Assembly: GCA_944322575.1 (NCBI GenBank)
Contig: CALUPK010000022.1
Coordinates: 1 to 32,868, forward strand
Origin: an uncultured Bacteroidales bacterium
GTDB taxonomy: Bacteria; Bacteroidota; Bacteroidia; Bacteroidales; UBA932
Direction of reading: 5' to 3'
DNA: 32,868 nucleotides
This document shows, piece by piece, positions 1 to 8,395 of the stretch (positions are counted from its first letter, which is position 1; the number at the start of each line of letters is the position of its first letter). The notes beneath the pieces were generated by a model. That model was not told the DNA's origin. It saw only the letters and a program-made list of their open reading frames with translations, and searched no databases. The translations under genes and the position numbers were made by a program.

Positions 1-194
1 GTGAATATCATCCACACGGGCACGCAGATATTGACGGCGGCGATACCGTCGCTGCCTACTCCGTGGCCTATGAAGATACCGTCTATGGCCGTGACCGCCG
101 ACATGCTCACCATCCCCAGCAGAGTAGTAACGAAATACTTACCGAACAGGGACGGGATGTTTACTGTTCCGAAATCAATAGCATCGCGCTGCAT
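1..194 (-). CDS. MATE family efflux transporter, N-terminal part (runs off the left edge)
   Basis: Reading the minus strand from the ATG at 192-194 gives 64 codons with no stop. The protein begins MQRDAIDFGTVNIPSLF and continues with a hydrophobic segment ending in TAIDGIFIGHGVGSDGIAA. The pattern of a short polar start, P-x-L, a first membrane helix, then D-G-I-F-I-G and G-x-x-A-x-A-A-V-N is typical of the first two helices of MATE multidrug/cation antiporters, which expel drugs or metabolites using an ion gradient in the inner membrane. An in-frame TGA lies two codons upstream, so this ATG is the first possible start. No clear ribosome binding site is visible, which is common in this phylum. 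Only the N-terminus is in the window, so substrate and subfamily cannot be judged. Confidence 0.72.
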   Translation of the reverse strand, partial: MQRDAIDFGTVNIPSLFGKYFVTTLLGMVSMSAVTAIDGIFIGHGVGSDGIAAVNICVPVWMIF

Positions 195-255
195 AAATCA
201 GATATTTTATCCATTCTGCAGCGCGAAGTTGGGCCAAATATTCCGAATTACCAAA

Positions 256-1752
256 TCAGTTGTTGTGTTGGGTAGAGCCTATCTTGGTGCTGATGACAAA
301 GCGGTGGGAGAACTTATTGCCGCAGCGGCGGCACTGGAGCACCTCCTTGATGTGGGTATTCTTGTAGTGGTCCGTGTGGAGGGCTTTGCGGCTCATTTCT
401 CTGTTGTTCAGCATCTTCACTTCGTAGGTCGTCCTGTCAGTATAGGATGTGCCGGTCACGCAGCCTTCATCGGTGGTATCGAGGGTGTGCATGCGGCCGC
501 AGGACGGACACCGGTTGTAGAGCAGGAATCCGAAGTATTTGTATGAGGTGTATAGATTGAAGAGCAGCAGCAGTATCAGCAGCCACAGCTTGCCGGTGTC
601 TCCTAAGTCGTTGCCGCCTAAGAAAGGACCGAATGCCATGAAAAGCAGGGCTGAGGACACAAATACCATGATGAAGGCGAGCACCTTGAACACGATGTTG
701 GGTATGAACCTTATGTACAGCAGCGGGTAATGTAAGAGCGGCAGCAGTATCAGCAGGTCCAGCAGGACGTACAGGGCTATGGCCAGCAGGACTATGTATA
801 TGATGATGTTGATGGCTGTGGAGAGGAACCCGGGCAGATTGGGATGATAGGTCAGATCTATCTTGTCGAAGTCCTCCGGGGTCTTGGCCTTGGTCTTGCC
901 TACAGGCTTCTTGAAGTTGAGGTCCTTGATCAGGGGCAGTCCGATCAGTGTCTCTGTCCAGGGTATGGCCTTGAGGGCAAGGTTGTACTCCTCATCCTTC
1001 ATGGTGCCCCATTCCCAGCTTTCCAGCACTCCGTCTGAGAATACCGCCCGGATGCCGCTGTGTATCATCTTAGCCTCGGCATCATAGACAGTGTACCGGA
1101 AGTCGGCGGTGAGCTGCCCTCCGCTGCTGCGGATGGTCTGGGCGTAGAGAGGCTGTCCGTCTATCTCGGCGAAGGTCTTTCCGGGCTGGAAGATTTCCAG
1201 GATCTTCTTCTTAGAGATGTGCATCTCGTTCTTGCCCTTGGACGGGAAGCCGAGAGCTTCGGCAAGATAGAGAGAACCTTCATTAAATATCTCCATAGTC
1301 ATTCCGTCGTCTGTGCGGACCTCGAAGTGTCCCTCCCCCGTGATGCCGGTCAATGTGACCGTGGTGCCGGCTTTGTACGTGGTGTCTCCGAAATTATCGG
1401 AATCGGCAAGATAGTATCTGTCTCCAAGGATGGAGGCCGGTACATATCCTCTGTTGCCGCGGCTGTCCTCAGCCCATAAGGAGATACCTGAGACGGCATA
1501 GATCCTGAGCGTGGTGCCGGGAGAGATGACGGCGACCACCTCTCCCTTTGTTACCGTCCGCGGGTCAGTCATCTCTACAGTCTCGGTGACCGTGGTCTCC
1601 ATTACCGGAGTTATGACGGTATCCCCTTTGGGGATTATCAGAAAAAGCGTTACGGCACATACGACAAGAATCATGATGTAGCCGGGGAAGGTGACGTCGA
1701 TCATGTCGTCACGGTCGATCAGAAAATCGAAGGGTTGTTTCAGGAAGCTCAT
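256..1752 (-). CDS. Membrane protein with SH3-like domain and C-terminal zinc ribbon, function unknown
   Basis: 498 residues. A first membrane helix lies at about residues 22-42. It is followed by a region at about 60-150 that looks like two small SH3-like beta modules (VAVISPGTTLRIYA...WAEDSRGNRGYVPAS is the classic bacterial SH3 pattern). A soluble stretch runs to about 305, then three or four hydrophobic segments between about 312 and 405. The C-terminal tail carries two Cys pairs, CPSCG near 412 and CRRCG near 473, which should form one zinc ribbon split by a 60-residue insert. By topology the SH3 part would lie outside and the zinc part inside, but this is inference. It has its own promoter and is not tightly joined to the upstream gene. 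I do not recognise a named family; a sensor or envelope-linked role is possible but not shown. Confidence 0.75.
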   Translation of the reverse strand: MSFLKQPFDFLIDRDDMIDVTFPGYIMILVVCAVTLFLIIPKGDTVITPVMETTVTETVEMTDPRTVTKGEVVAVISPGTTLRIYAVSGISLWAEDSRGNRGYVPASILGDRYYLADSDNFGDTTYKAGTTVTLTGITGEGHFEVRTDDGMTMEIFNEGSLYLAEALGFPSKGKNEMHISKKKILEIFQPGKTFAEIDGQPLYAQTIRSSGGQLTADFRYTVYDAEAKMIHSGIRAVFSDGVLESWEWGTMKDEEYNLALKAIPWTETLIGLPLIKDLNFKKPVGKTKAKTPEDFDKIDLTYHPNLPGFLSTAINIIIYIVLLAIALYVLLDLLILLPLLHYPLLYIRFIPNIVFKVLAFIMVFVSSALLFMAFGPFLGGNDLGDTGKLWLLILLLLFNLYTSYKYFGFLLYNRCPSCGRMHTLDTTDEGCVTGTSYTDRTTYEVKMLNNREMSRKALHTDHYKNTHIKEVLQCRRCGNKFSHRFVISTKIGSTQHNN

Positions 1753-1776
1753 AGTTGATAAAGTTTAGTTTGTAAG

Positions 1777-1814
1777 TATAATGGCTACAAATTTAAAAAA
1801 ATGTAACCATTATA
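1777..1814. promoter_or_regulatory. Promoter of the SH3/zinc-ribbon gene overlapped by a 13-bp inverted repeat
   Basis: On the minus strand the box TAAATTTG (1795-1788) matches the Bacteroidales -7 consensus TAnnTTTG exactly. A CTTG (1819-1816) lies 20 nt upstream in place of TTTG. The -7 box sits within an inverted repeat, TATAATGGCTACA (1777-1789) and TGTAACCATTATA (1802-1814), which pair at 12 of 13 positions with one G-T, around a 12-nt loop. The repeat could be an operator for a dimeric repressor, or a weak terminator of the upstream gene; the tract after the hairpin is not a clean U-run, so I favour the operator. Confidence 0.5.
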
Positions 1815-1827
1815 CCAAGTCGCGGGC

Positions 1828-3858
1828 TTAGAAAATGTCGCGGAAGCGTATCTGTACGATAATCCTGCGGAACTCACCGCCCCGGACATTGCTTACCTCG
1901 GTCCTGTAATGGTAGGAGCATTTGTCCCTGTGGGTACGTAGCTGCTCTACCTCGGTCTCGAGCCATTTCTTCACGCCGGCGGCGCGGATGAATGCAAGCT
2001 GCTCATTGTCCCTTATGTCGCTCTCGTCGGTGACGGTCATGCTGGCGAGCTCGTCATAGGCATAGTAGGGGGTCTCTCTGAATTCCCCGAGGGAACCGTC
2101 ATAGGGGATGCGGCCAACAGGGATGGCGTCGGCAGTACCTGTGATGGTGATGTCGACGGCTGCCGCGTCTTCGAGATATCTGCCCATATCTCCGGCGAGG
2201 GCGGAGCGGATGGCCTCAAGCATGGTCAGGGCTGCGTTGGACTCAGTTACCATGAACTTGCCGGGGCCGAAGTCCTCCTGATAGGAGAAGCCTTCGGAGA
2301 CGTCGTAGCGGTATCCGAGGAGGTAGTTGTAGATCTTGTTGCCGTCGGCATCCACATCGCTCTGGATTTCCGAACTGATGGTTATCTCAGTCTTGTCGGT
2401 GATGACATTCTCCTGTCTCTTTTCCTCCATAATCTGCTGAGTCTGCATCTGCAGGGCCTCCATCTCCATGTTTGCGGCCTGAATCATGGCTACGGGTATG
2501 AAATCGAGGCTCTCTTCCTCCTCGTCGAATTCCACTTCCTCTATGATGTAGCTGCGCCGGTCGAAGATGTACGTCTTGTCTGTGGTCCTGTTGATTACCT
2601 CAAGATAGACGAGCTGGAACTCGTCGTTCCCGTCGAGGGTGTAGACAGGATTCTCGAAAAGGAGGTCACCGGTCCTTATCTCGTCGAACTCCTCTTCCGG
2701 TACTTCTATCCTGATGGGGTTGAGTTCTTTGAACTTGATGTCTATTGTATGGTTCCCGGAGTCGTGCTGTTCTGCGATGAAGGGATTTTCTAACTTAATG
2801 CTTCTGGCGGCGATGGCAGTTGCGGCCTGATCGAGGAGCATGGCTCTCTGCCGTGCCGCGTTGTCGTCAGTGACCCTGATCCGGTACTCTTCCATGGACT
2901 CGCCGTCCATCTGGCGGACCCAGTCTGCCATCAGCTTGTCGGCTTCCTCGCTGACCTTGCTCATGTACAGAGGGGGCAGGGAGGTCATGTCCCAATAGGA
3001 GAACCTATAGTCAGAGATGTAGGTGAGGGTGATTCTGCCGGTGGTGCCGTTCCGGCGGAACCTCAGGTCGATGGCTTCGGCGTCTTTTCCTGTCTTGATG
3101 CGGTATACGGATTTTTTATTTATCAGGTTGTATACTATGACGGAGTCGGCTTTGGCGTATGCGATGTATTTGCCTTGGGGATGGTAGGATGCCTGTAGGA
3201 CATTCTCAGAAATATGGGATACGGGAGTCCTGAAATATCGCAGGACATCTATTGTCATAAGTCCTGTGCTGTCGCAGCAGACAGCTATCTCCTTGGAGTC
3301 CGGAGAAAATGTCAGGTAGTTGATGCCGCCCTTAAAGTATAGTTTTTTACGGAGTTCTCCTGTATGGACATCCCAGATGTCTAATTCATTGCCGCTTGCA
3401 GCTGCTATGTAATAGTAGTTTGGACTTACGGCTATGCTGCTGTAGACTGTACCTGTGTAGAACGAGTTGGCGACTGTATATCCGTCGGTGGAATAGGTGG
3501 TGATGTTTCCGCGTGTATCCGCTGTCAGGAGTTCATTGGCTCCCGGGGAGTATGATGCGGAAGTTATTATCGGTCCGCTTTTTATGCGGGAAATCTGTTC
3601 GTTCCTGTTGCGGTTTGAGATTATACTGATCTTCGTGCCGTTGCCTGACAGGACTGCGATGGAGGCCCCTGTGGGATTGGCTATCAGCCGGTTCCCTCTG
3701 ATGTTGTGGATTTTAAGGTTGTACAGCATGTTGTCGATGTTGTATGTCCGGCTGAACATGCTGAGACTGTCTTTCCGGTTATCGGCCTGAAGACTAAAGG
3801 AAAAGGCGCTTGCAGCTGCAGCAAGCGCCAGGCATATAATCCTTAATGCTGCCGTCAT
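1828..3858 (-). CDS. WD40-like repeat protein with OmpA-like C-terminus
   Basis: 676 residues. An N-terminal signal peptide (hydrophobic stretch at about 6-24, ending near Ala-Asp) suggests export. Residues about 60-290 contain repeated blades such as SPNYYYIAAASGNELDIWDVHTGEL and FSPDSKEIAVCC, which are degenerate WD40/beta-propeller motifs. A middle region at about 300-500 is mixed and rich in Glu. The last 110 residues include NEQLAFIRAAGVKKWLE, resembling the N-x-x-L-S-x-x-R-A helix of OmpA-like peptidoglycan-binding domains, although the rest of that fold is hard to align. Its ATG shares one base with the TAA of infB (TAATG), so the two are translationally coupled although the functions look unrelated. 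A periplasmic or outer-membrane-associated scaffold is the likeliest role. Confidence 0.65.
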   Translation of the reverse strand: MTAALRIICLALAAAASAFSFSLQADNRKDSLSMFSRTYNIDNMLYNLKIHNIRGNRLIANPTGASIAVLSGNGTKISIISNRNRNEQISRIKSGPIITSASYSPGANELLTADTRGNITTYSTDGYTVANSFYTGTVYSSIAVSPNYYYIAAASGNELDIWDVHTGELRKKLYFKGGINYLTFSPDSKEIAVCCDSTGLMTIDVLRYFRTPVSHISENVLQASYHPQGKYIAYAKADSVIVYNLINKKSVYRIKTGKDAEAIDLRFRRNGTTGRITLTYISDYRFSYWDMTSLPPLYMSKVSEEADKLMADWVRQMDGESMEEYRIRVTDDNAARQRAMLLDQAATAIAARSIKLENPFIAEQHDSGNHTIDIKFKELNPIRIEVPEEEFDEIRTGDLLFENPVYTLDGNDEFQLVYLEVINRTTDKTYIFDRRSYIIEEVEFDEEEESLDFIPVAMIQAANMEMEALQMQTQQIMEEKRQENVITDKTEITISSEIQSDVDADGNKIYNYLLGYRYDVSEGFSYQEDFGPGKFMVTESNAALTMLEAIRSALAGDMGRYLEDAAAVDITITGTADAIPVGRIPYDGSLGEFRETPYYAYDELASMTVTDESDIRDNEQLAFIRAAGVKKWLETEVEQLRTHRDKCSYHYRTEVSNVRGGEFRRIIVQIRFRDIF

Positions 3859-6698
3859 TACAGTTTTCGCTTGATCTCGACTATCTGGTAGGCCTCGATG
3901 GTGTCTCCTATCTTGATGTCGTTGAATCCGTCAATGTTCAGACCGCAGTCTAAACCTGCCGCAACCTCCTTGACATCGTCCTTGAACCGTTTGAGTGAAC
4001 CGAGGACTCCGGTGTAGACTACGATGCCGTCACGGATGACACGCACTTTGGAACTGCGGGAGATCTTGCCCTCCTTGACCATACATCCGGCGATGGTGCC
4101 TACCTTGGAGATCTTGAATGTCTCGCGGACTTCTGCTGTGGCTGTGACTTCCTCTTTCTCCTCGGGAGCGAGCATACCCTCGATACCGCTCTTGACTTCG
4201 TTTATTGCGTCATAGATGACAGAGTAGAGACGTATCTCGATGCCTTCCTTCTCTGCCAGCTTGCGGGCGTTGACGGAGGGACGTACCTGGAAACCGATGA
4301 TAATCGCATTGGAGGCGGCGGCCAGCAGTACGTCGGATTCGGAGATTGCGCCTACTGCCTTGTGGATGACATCCACATGTATCTCTTCTGTAGAGAGCTT
4401 GATGAGGGAGTCGGACAGGGCCTCGATGGAACCGTCCACGTCACCTTTGACGATGATGTTGAGCTCCTGGAAGTTGCCTATGGCGATACGGCGTCCGATC
4501 TCTTCGAGTGTGATATGCTTCTGGGTTCTCAGACCCTGGATTCGCAGAAGCTGCTCCCGTTTGTTTGCCAAGTCTTTGGCTTCGCGCTCGTCTTCCAGAA
4601 CGTTGAATACCTCACCGGCGGTAGGAGCTCCGTTGAGTCCGAGGACCGATACAGGGGTGGAGGGATCTGCTTCCTCTACTTTCTGGCCGCGTTCGTTGAA
4701 CATGGCCTTGACTCTGCCGTAGTAGCTTCCGCTGAGCATGATGTCTCCTATGTGAAGGGTACCGTTTTGAACGAGAACAGTGGCTAAGTAACCGCGTCCC
4801 TTGTCGAGGGATGATTCGATGATGGTTCCTTTCGCGCGGCGTTTGGGGTTGGCCTTGAGTTCGAGAAGGTCTGCTTCCAAAAGGACTTTCTCGAGGAGTT
4901 TGTCGACGTTGGTGCCTTTTTTTGCGGAAATCTCCTGACACTGGAATTTGCCTCCCCAGTCCTCTACGAGGATGTTCATGTTGGCAAGCTGCTCGCGGAT
5001 GCGGTCAGGGTTGGCTCCCGGCTTGTCAATCTTGTTGATGGCAAATACCATGGGTACTCCGGCGGCCTGGGCATGGTTGATGGCCTCGATGGTCTGGGGC
5101 ATGATCGCGTCGTCGGCGGCGACAATGATGATGACTAAGTCGGTAATCTTGGCGCCTCGGGCACGCATGGCGGTGAAGGCCTCGTGTCCAGGTGTGTCGA
5201 GGAATGTGATGCGGCGACCGTCAGGAAGCTGTACGTTGTATGCTCCGATATGCTGGGTGATACCTCCGGCCTCACCGGCGATTACGTTGGATTTCCGGAT
5301 GTAGTCAAGCAGAGAGGTCTTACCGTGGTCTACGTGGCCCATGACTGTGATGATGGGCGGACGCTCTACGAGGTCTGCGGGATCATCCACTTCCTCCTGT
5401 ATCTCTTCTTCAGCATCGGCTGTGACAAACTGAACCTCATAACCGAACTCTTCTGCGACGAGCACGAGGGCGTCAGCATCCAGGCGCTGGTTGATGGATA
5501 CCATCAGACCTAAGTTCATGCACGCCTCGATGACTTTTGTCACAGGAATGCTCATCATTACCGCCAAGTCGTTGACCGTGACGAATTCGGTCATCTTGAG
5601 TATCCGGCTCTCAAGCTGTTCCATCTCACGAGCCTCTTCCATCTTCTGGGAGATCATCTCGCGTTTCTCCCTCTTGTGCTTGGAGCTCTTGGTCTTGCCC
5701 TTGCCCTCGGTCATGCGGGCGTAGGTCTCCTTGATCTGCTTCTGGATCTGGTCCTCGTCTATCTCGACACGGACAGGTTTGGGTTTGTCCTTGCGGTTTT
5801 TCTTCTTGCCGGATTCTGCCCCAGAGTCCTTTTTGCGGTTTTTCTGATTGCCGGGATCGGCTTTGGTGATGTCTATTTTCTCGCTCTGGCCTTTCATGAT
5901 GCGCTCACGCTTGCGGTGGCCGCTCTTGTCGTTGCCGGAGCTGTGTTTTTTCTCAAATGCGGAGAGATCTATCTTCCCGCTGATGACCGGGCCTGCGAGT
6001 TTCTCAACTCTGGTGGCAATATGCTCCGGTTCTGCCCTGTGCTCGGGCTGGGACTCGGATTCATGCCTGATCGGGGAAGGTGCTGGCGCGGGTGCGGCTT
6101 TTGCAGCGGGCTGCTGTGTGTGCGCAGGCTTTTTCTCAGGTTTCCGGTTGAGGTCTATCTTGCCGAGAATCTTAAGGCCGCCTGAACCTGCGGTGTCATC
6201 ACTCTTGTCTCCCGTGACGTCAGGTTCCGGAGCTGTCTCCTTTGCCGTTTTCTCAGGTTCCGGCGCAGACTCTTCGCTTACAGGCTCCGGTTCAGCAGTC
6301 ACAGGTGCCGGGGCAGGTTCCGGACCGGGTTCTTCATGCTGATGACTCTCGCTCTTCTTCTCCGTAGTAATGGCGGGCTCAGGGGTGGAGGGATGATCGA
6401 TAGTCGTGGTCTTGATGATGACCTCATCTCCGAACTGCTCTTCTTCAGGCTCCTGCTTTGAACCTTCTTTTTTAGTGATTTCCTTGACTTTGATGGCTAT
6501 TTTCTTAGATTCGTCCTTCAGGAGCTGATCTTTTGCATACTCTTTCTTCACAAGCTCATATTCTTCTCCGCTGATCTGCGCTCCGGGGCTGGCTACCACC
6601 TCATATCCTTTCTTGCTGAGAAATTCCACCAATGTCCCTAATCCTATGTTGAATTCTTTAAGTACTTTGTTGATTCTTATTTTTTCTTGTCCCGCCAT
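3858..6698 (-). CDS. infB: Translation initiation factor IF-2
   Basis: 946 residues. IF-2 is the GTPase that brings fMet-tRNA to the 30S subunit and promotes 50S joining. An IF2_N module lies at about residues 4-55 ([21 protein letters not shown]). A long low-complexity Lys/Glu/Pro linker follows to about 340, and a second N-domain covers about 370-430. The GTPase domain has G1 GHVDHGKTS near 453, G3 DTPGH near 499 and G4 NKID near 552. Domains II to IV, with the fMet-tRNA-binding C2 part, fill the rest to KLstop. The length is normal for this phylum. It lies 35 nt after nusA and overlaps the following WD40-like gene by one base, in the widely conserved rimP-nusA-infB order. Confidence 0.97.
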   Translation of the reverse strand: MAGQEKIRINKVLKEFNIGLGTLVEFLSKKGYEVVASPGAQISGEEYELVKKEYAKDQLLKDESKKIAIKVKEITKKEGSKQEPEEEQFGDEVIIKTTTIDHPSTPEPAITTEKKSESHQHEEPGPEPAPAPVTAEPEPVSEESAPEPEKTAKETAPEPDVTGDKSDDTAGSGGLKILGKIDLNRKPEKKPAHTQQPAAKAAPAPAPSPIRHESESQPEHRAEPEHIATRVEKLAGPVISGKIDLSAFEKKHSSGNDKSGHRKRERIMKGQSEKIDITKADPGNQKNRKKDSGAESGKKKNRKDKPKPVRVEIDEDQIQKQIKETYARMTEGKGKTKSSKHKREKREMISQKMEEAREMEQLESRILKMTEFVTVNDLAVMMSIPVTKVIEACMNLGLMVSINQRLDADALVLVAEEFGYEVQFVTADAEEEIQEEVDDPADLVERPPIITVMGHVDHGKTSLLDYIRKSNVIAGEAGGITQHIGAYNVQLPDGRRITFLDTPGHEAFTAMRARGAKITDLVIIIVAADDAIMPQTIEAINHAQAAGVPMVFAINKIDKPGANPDRIREQLANMNILVEDWGGKFQCQEISAKKGTNVDKLLEKVLLEADLLELKANPKRRAKGTIIESSLDKGRGYLATVLVQNGTLHIGDIMLSGSYYGRVKAMFNERGQKVEEADPSTPVSVLGLNGAPTAGEVFNVLEDEREAKDLANKREQLLRIQGLRTQKHITLEEIGRRIAIGNFQELNIIVKGDVDGSIEALSDSLIKLSTEEIHVDVIHKAVGAISESDVLLAAASNAIIIGFQVRPSVNARKLAEKEGIEIRLYSVIYDAINEVKSGIEGMLAPEEKEEVTATAEVRETFKISKVGTIAGCMVKEGKISRSSKVRVIRDGIVVYTGVLGSLKRFKDDVKEVAAGLDCGLNIDGFNDIKIGDTIEAYQIVEIKRKL

Positions 6699-6733
6699 AT
6701 ATTGTCTGTTTAGTTAGTAACTCGTTTTATCTG

Positions 6734-7966
6734 TTATTCGAACTCCGCGCGGAGTATTTTCTGCACTTCCTGTACTGTCTCTTCGTCGAGGTCGGCCCTG
6801 TGGCAGATCTCTTCTACAGGCAGCGCCAGTACGCTCTTTGCAGTGTCGCATCCGATGCCTTTGAGGGCGTCGATAATCCACTGCTCGATCTCGTCGTTGA
6901 ACTCACTGAGCATAACATCCTCTTCTTCCTCGCCCTGCTCGCTCTCACGGAAGACGTCTATCTCATATCCGGCAAGCTGGCCTGCGAGCTTGATGTTGTT
7001 GCCGCCCTTGCCTATGGCCAATGATACCTCGGAGGGCTTGAGGTTGACTCTGATGTGCTTGGTCTCCTCGTCGATGGACATGGAGGATATCTTGGCCGGA
7101 CTGAGGGCTCTCTGAATCAGCAGCTGGGTGTTGGATGTCCAGTTGATGATGTCGATGTTCTCGTTGCGAAGCTCGCGGACGATGCTGTGGATACGCGAGC
7201 CCTTGACGCCGACGCACGCTCCTACGGGGTCGATGCGCTCATCGTACGACTCTACTGCCACTTTGGCCCTCTCTCCGGGGATGCGTACTACTTTCTTGAT
7301 GGTAATAAGTCCATCGAAGATCTCGGGCACTTCCTGTTCGAAGAGTCTCTCAAGGAATGCGGGAGAGGTACGCGAGAGGGTGATTACAGGAGAGTTGTTG
7401 CGCATTTCCACGCTCTCGATAACAGCTTTTACGGTTTCGCCTTTCTTGAAGTAGTCGGAGGGAATCTGCTCGGACTTGGGGAGAACCAGCTCGTTGCCGT
7501 CCTCGTCCATCACGAGCACTTCTTTTTTCCATACCTGGTATACTTCGCCTACGAGAATCTCGTGGATGCGGTCCTTGTACTTGTTGTAGAGGTTTGCCTT
7601 CTCGATGTCGGCGATACGGCCCTGAAGGTTCTGACGGAGATTGAGGATGCCCCTGCGGCCGAAATCAGCCAGCTTGACTTCTTCGGGGAAGTCCTCTCCG
7701 AGCTCGTACGAAGGGTCTATCTTGTGAACCTCCTCGAGCGATATCTGAGTGTTGGGATCCTCCACTTTCTCCACCACCTCTCTGTTTCTCCAGATCTCGA
7801 GGTCTCCCTTGTCGATGTTGATGATGATGTCGAAATTGTCGGCTGAGCCGTACATCTTAATCAGCTGGGTGCGGAAAATGTCTTCCAGCACACTCATCAT
7901 GGTCGGTCTGTCGATGTTCTTCAGTTCCTTGAACTCGGCAAACGTACTGATCAGGTTTACTTCCAT
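6734..7966 (-). CDS. nusA: Transcription termination/antitermination factor NusA
   Basis: 410 residues. NusA binds RNA polymerase and nascent RNA and controls pausing, termination and antitermination. The N-terminal polymerase-binding domain covers about 1-125 (starting MEVNLISTFAEFKELKNIDRPTMMSVLEDIF). An S1 domain covers about 130-200 (GEVYQVWKKEVLVMDEDG). KH1 contains DPVGACVGVKGSRI and KH2 contains SLAIGKGGNNIKLAG. An acidic stretch near 345-355 is followed by a single helix-hairpin-helix-like tail; the long gamma-proteobacterial acidic repeats are absent, as is usual here. It lies 24 nt after rimP and is transcribed with it and infB. Confidence 0.97.
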   Translation of the reverse strand: MEVNLISTFAEFKELKNIDRPTMMSVLEDIFRTQLIKMYGSADNFDIIINIDKGDLEIWRNREVVEKVEDPNTQISLEEVHKIDPSYELGEDFPEEVKLADFGRRGILNLRQNLQGRIADIEKANLYNKYKDRIHEILVGEVYQVWKKEVLVMDEDGNELVLPKSEQIPSDYFKKGETVKAVIESVEMRNNSPVITLSRTSPAFLERLFEQEVPEIFDGLITIKKVVRIPGERAKVAVESYDERIDPVGACVGVKGSRIHSIVRELRNENIDIINWTSNTQLLIQRALSPAKISSMSIDEETKHIRVNLKPSEVSLAIGKGGNNIKLAGQLAGYEIDVFRESEQGEEEEDVMLSEFNDEIEQWIIDALKGIGCDTAKSVLALPVEEICHRADLDEETVQEVQKILRAEFE

Positions 7967-7990
7967 GTCGGTTTGTGTATATTTTTAAAT

Positions 7991-8251
7991 TTAAAAATTA
8001 TCATTCTGATCTCCGGCAGACTGATCTCCGGCAGAGCTTACCATCAGGGAAAAATCCTCTTTGTCCCTGTCTAAATGACTTTCTATCCACCTGCTCAGGG
8101 CTACGCAGTCATCGATGCAGACGGGGCGGCCCGGGGCGCGGAAGAATACCTTTATATTATTGGCTTTATTTACCTTTACGCTGACCAATGTGAGGCTGTG
8201 CTCTTCCATGTAGGGGGCTGCGATCTGTTCTATGGTGCTTTTCTCAATCAT
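7991..8251 (-). CDS. rimP: Ribosome maturation factor RimP, N-terminal domain only
   Basis: 86 residues from the ATG at 8251. RimP assists late 30S assembly. The N-terminal fold is recognisable: SLTLVSVKVNKANNIKVFFRAPGR, then CIDDCVALSRWIESHLD and FSLMVSSAG. The last piece matches the RimP motif (E)VSSPG that joins the two domains. After it the protein reads only DQSAGDQNDNF and stops, so the usual C-terminal SH3-like domain (about 65-70 residues) is missing. Typical RimP is near 150 residues. A longer reading frame begins at 8356, but those extra residues overlap the promoter, so the start MIEKSTIEQ is preferred. Position first in the operon with nusA supports the identity. The reduced protein may be partly functional or a decaying gene. 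Confidence 0.78.
   Translation of the reverse strand: MIEKSTIEQIAAPYMEEHSLTLVSVKVNKANNIKVFFRAPGRPVCIDDCVALSRWIESHLDRDKEDFSLMVSSAGDQSAGDQNDNF
8006..8035. repeat. 15-bp tandem duplication at the 3' end of rimP
   Basis: The unit CTGATCTCCGGCAGA occurs twice in direct succession (8006-8020 and 8021-8035). It keeps the reading frame and codes for the doubled SAGDQ in the RimP tail. It lies exactly where the protein departs from the family. Confidence 0.9.
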
Positions 8252-8286
8252 GCTGATGTAAGTTTTATGTGAGTTGCAGATAAAAC

Positions 8287-8309
8287 GAAAGGGACTTGCC
8301 GTCCCTTTC
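8287..8309 (-). promoter_or_regulatory. Leader hairpin of the rimP-nusA-infB operon
   Basis: A perfect 9-bp stem, GAAAGGGAC / GTCCCTTTC, closes a 5-nt loop. It lies between the promoter (8326-8357) and the rimP start (8251). On the minus-strand transcript it is followed by GTTTTATC, a poor U-tract, so it may be a weak attenuator or an mRNA-stabilising structure. In other bacteria the nusA operon is autoregulated through leader terminators, which makes a control role plausible here but unproven. Confidence 0.55.
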
Positions 8310-8325
8310 CTCTTCCAAATCCGCA

Positions 8326-8357
8326 CAAAAGTAAGGGTTTTGTGTATAAATTCCAAA
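8326..8357 (-). promoter_or_regulatory. Promoter of the rimP-nusA-infB operon
   Basis: On the minus strand a TTTG (8357-8354), 20 nt of spacer and TACTTTTG (8333-8326) fit the Bacteroidales sigma-ABfr consensus TTTG-N19-21-TAnnTTTG at every position. The start of transcription would be near 8320, giving a leader of about 70 nt before rimP. The divergent lpxD promoter region overlaps it. Confidence 0.75.
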
Positions 8358-8395
8358 AAAAAGTGTTTTCTTTGCAGTTAAATTTTTTCCCCACT

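Noticed and set aside
1-546. Open frame of 181 codons on the plus strand
   Set aside because: It lies opposite two minus-strand genes, the MATE N-terminus and the zinc-ribbon protein, both with clear protein features; its own sequence shows none.
7055-7846. 263-codon plus-strand frame opposite nusA
   Set aside because: nusA is certain on the other strand; the antisense frame results from its codon use.
8252-8356. N-terminal extension of RimP to 8356
   Set aside because: It would place the promoter and leader hairpin inside the gene and adds residues unlike any RimP.
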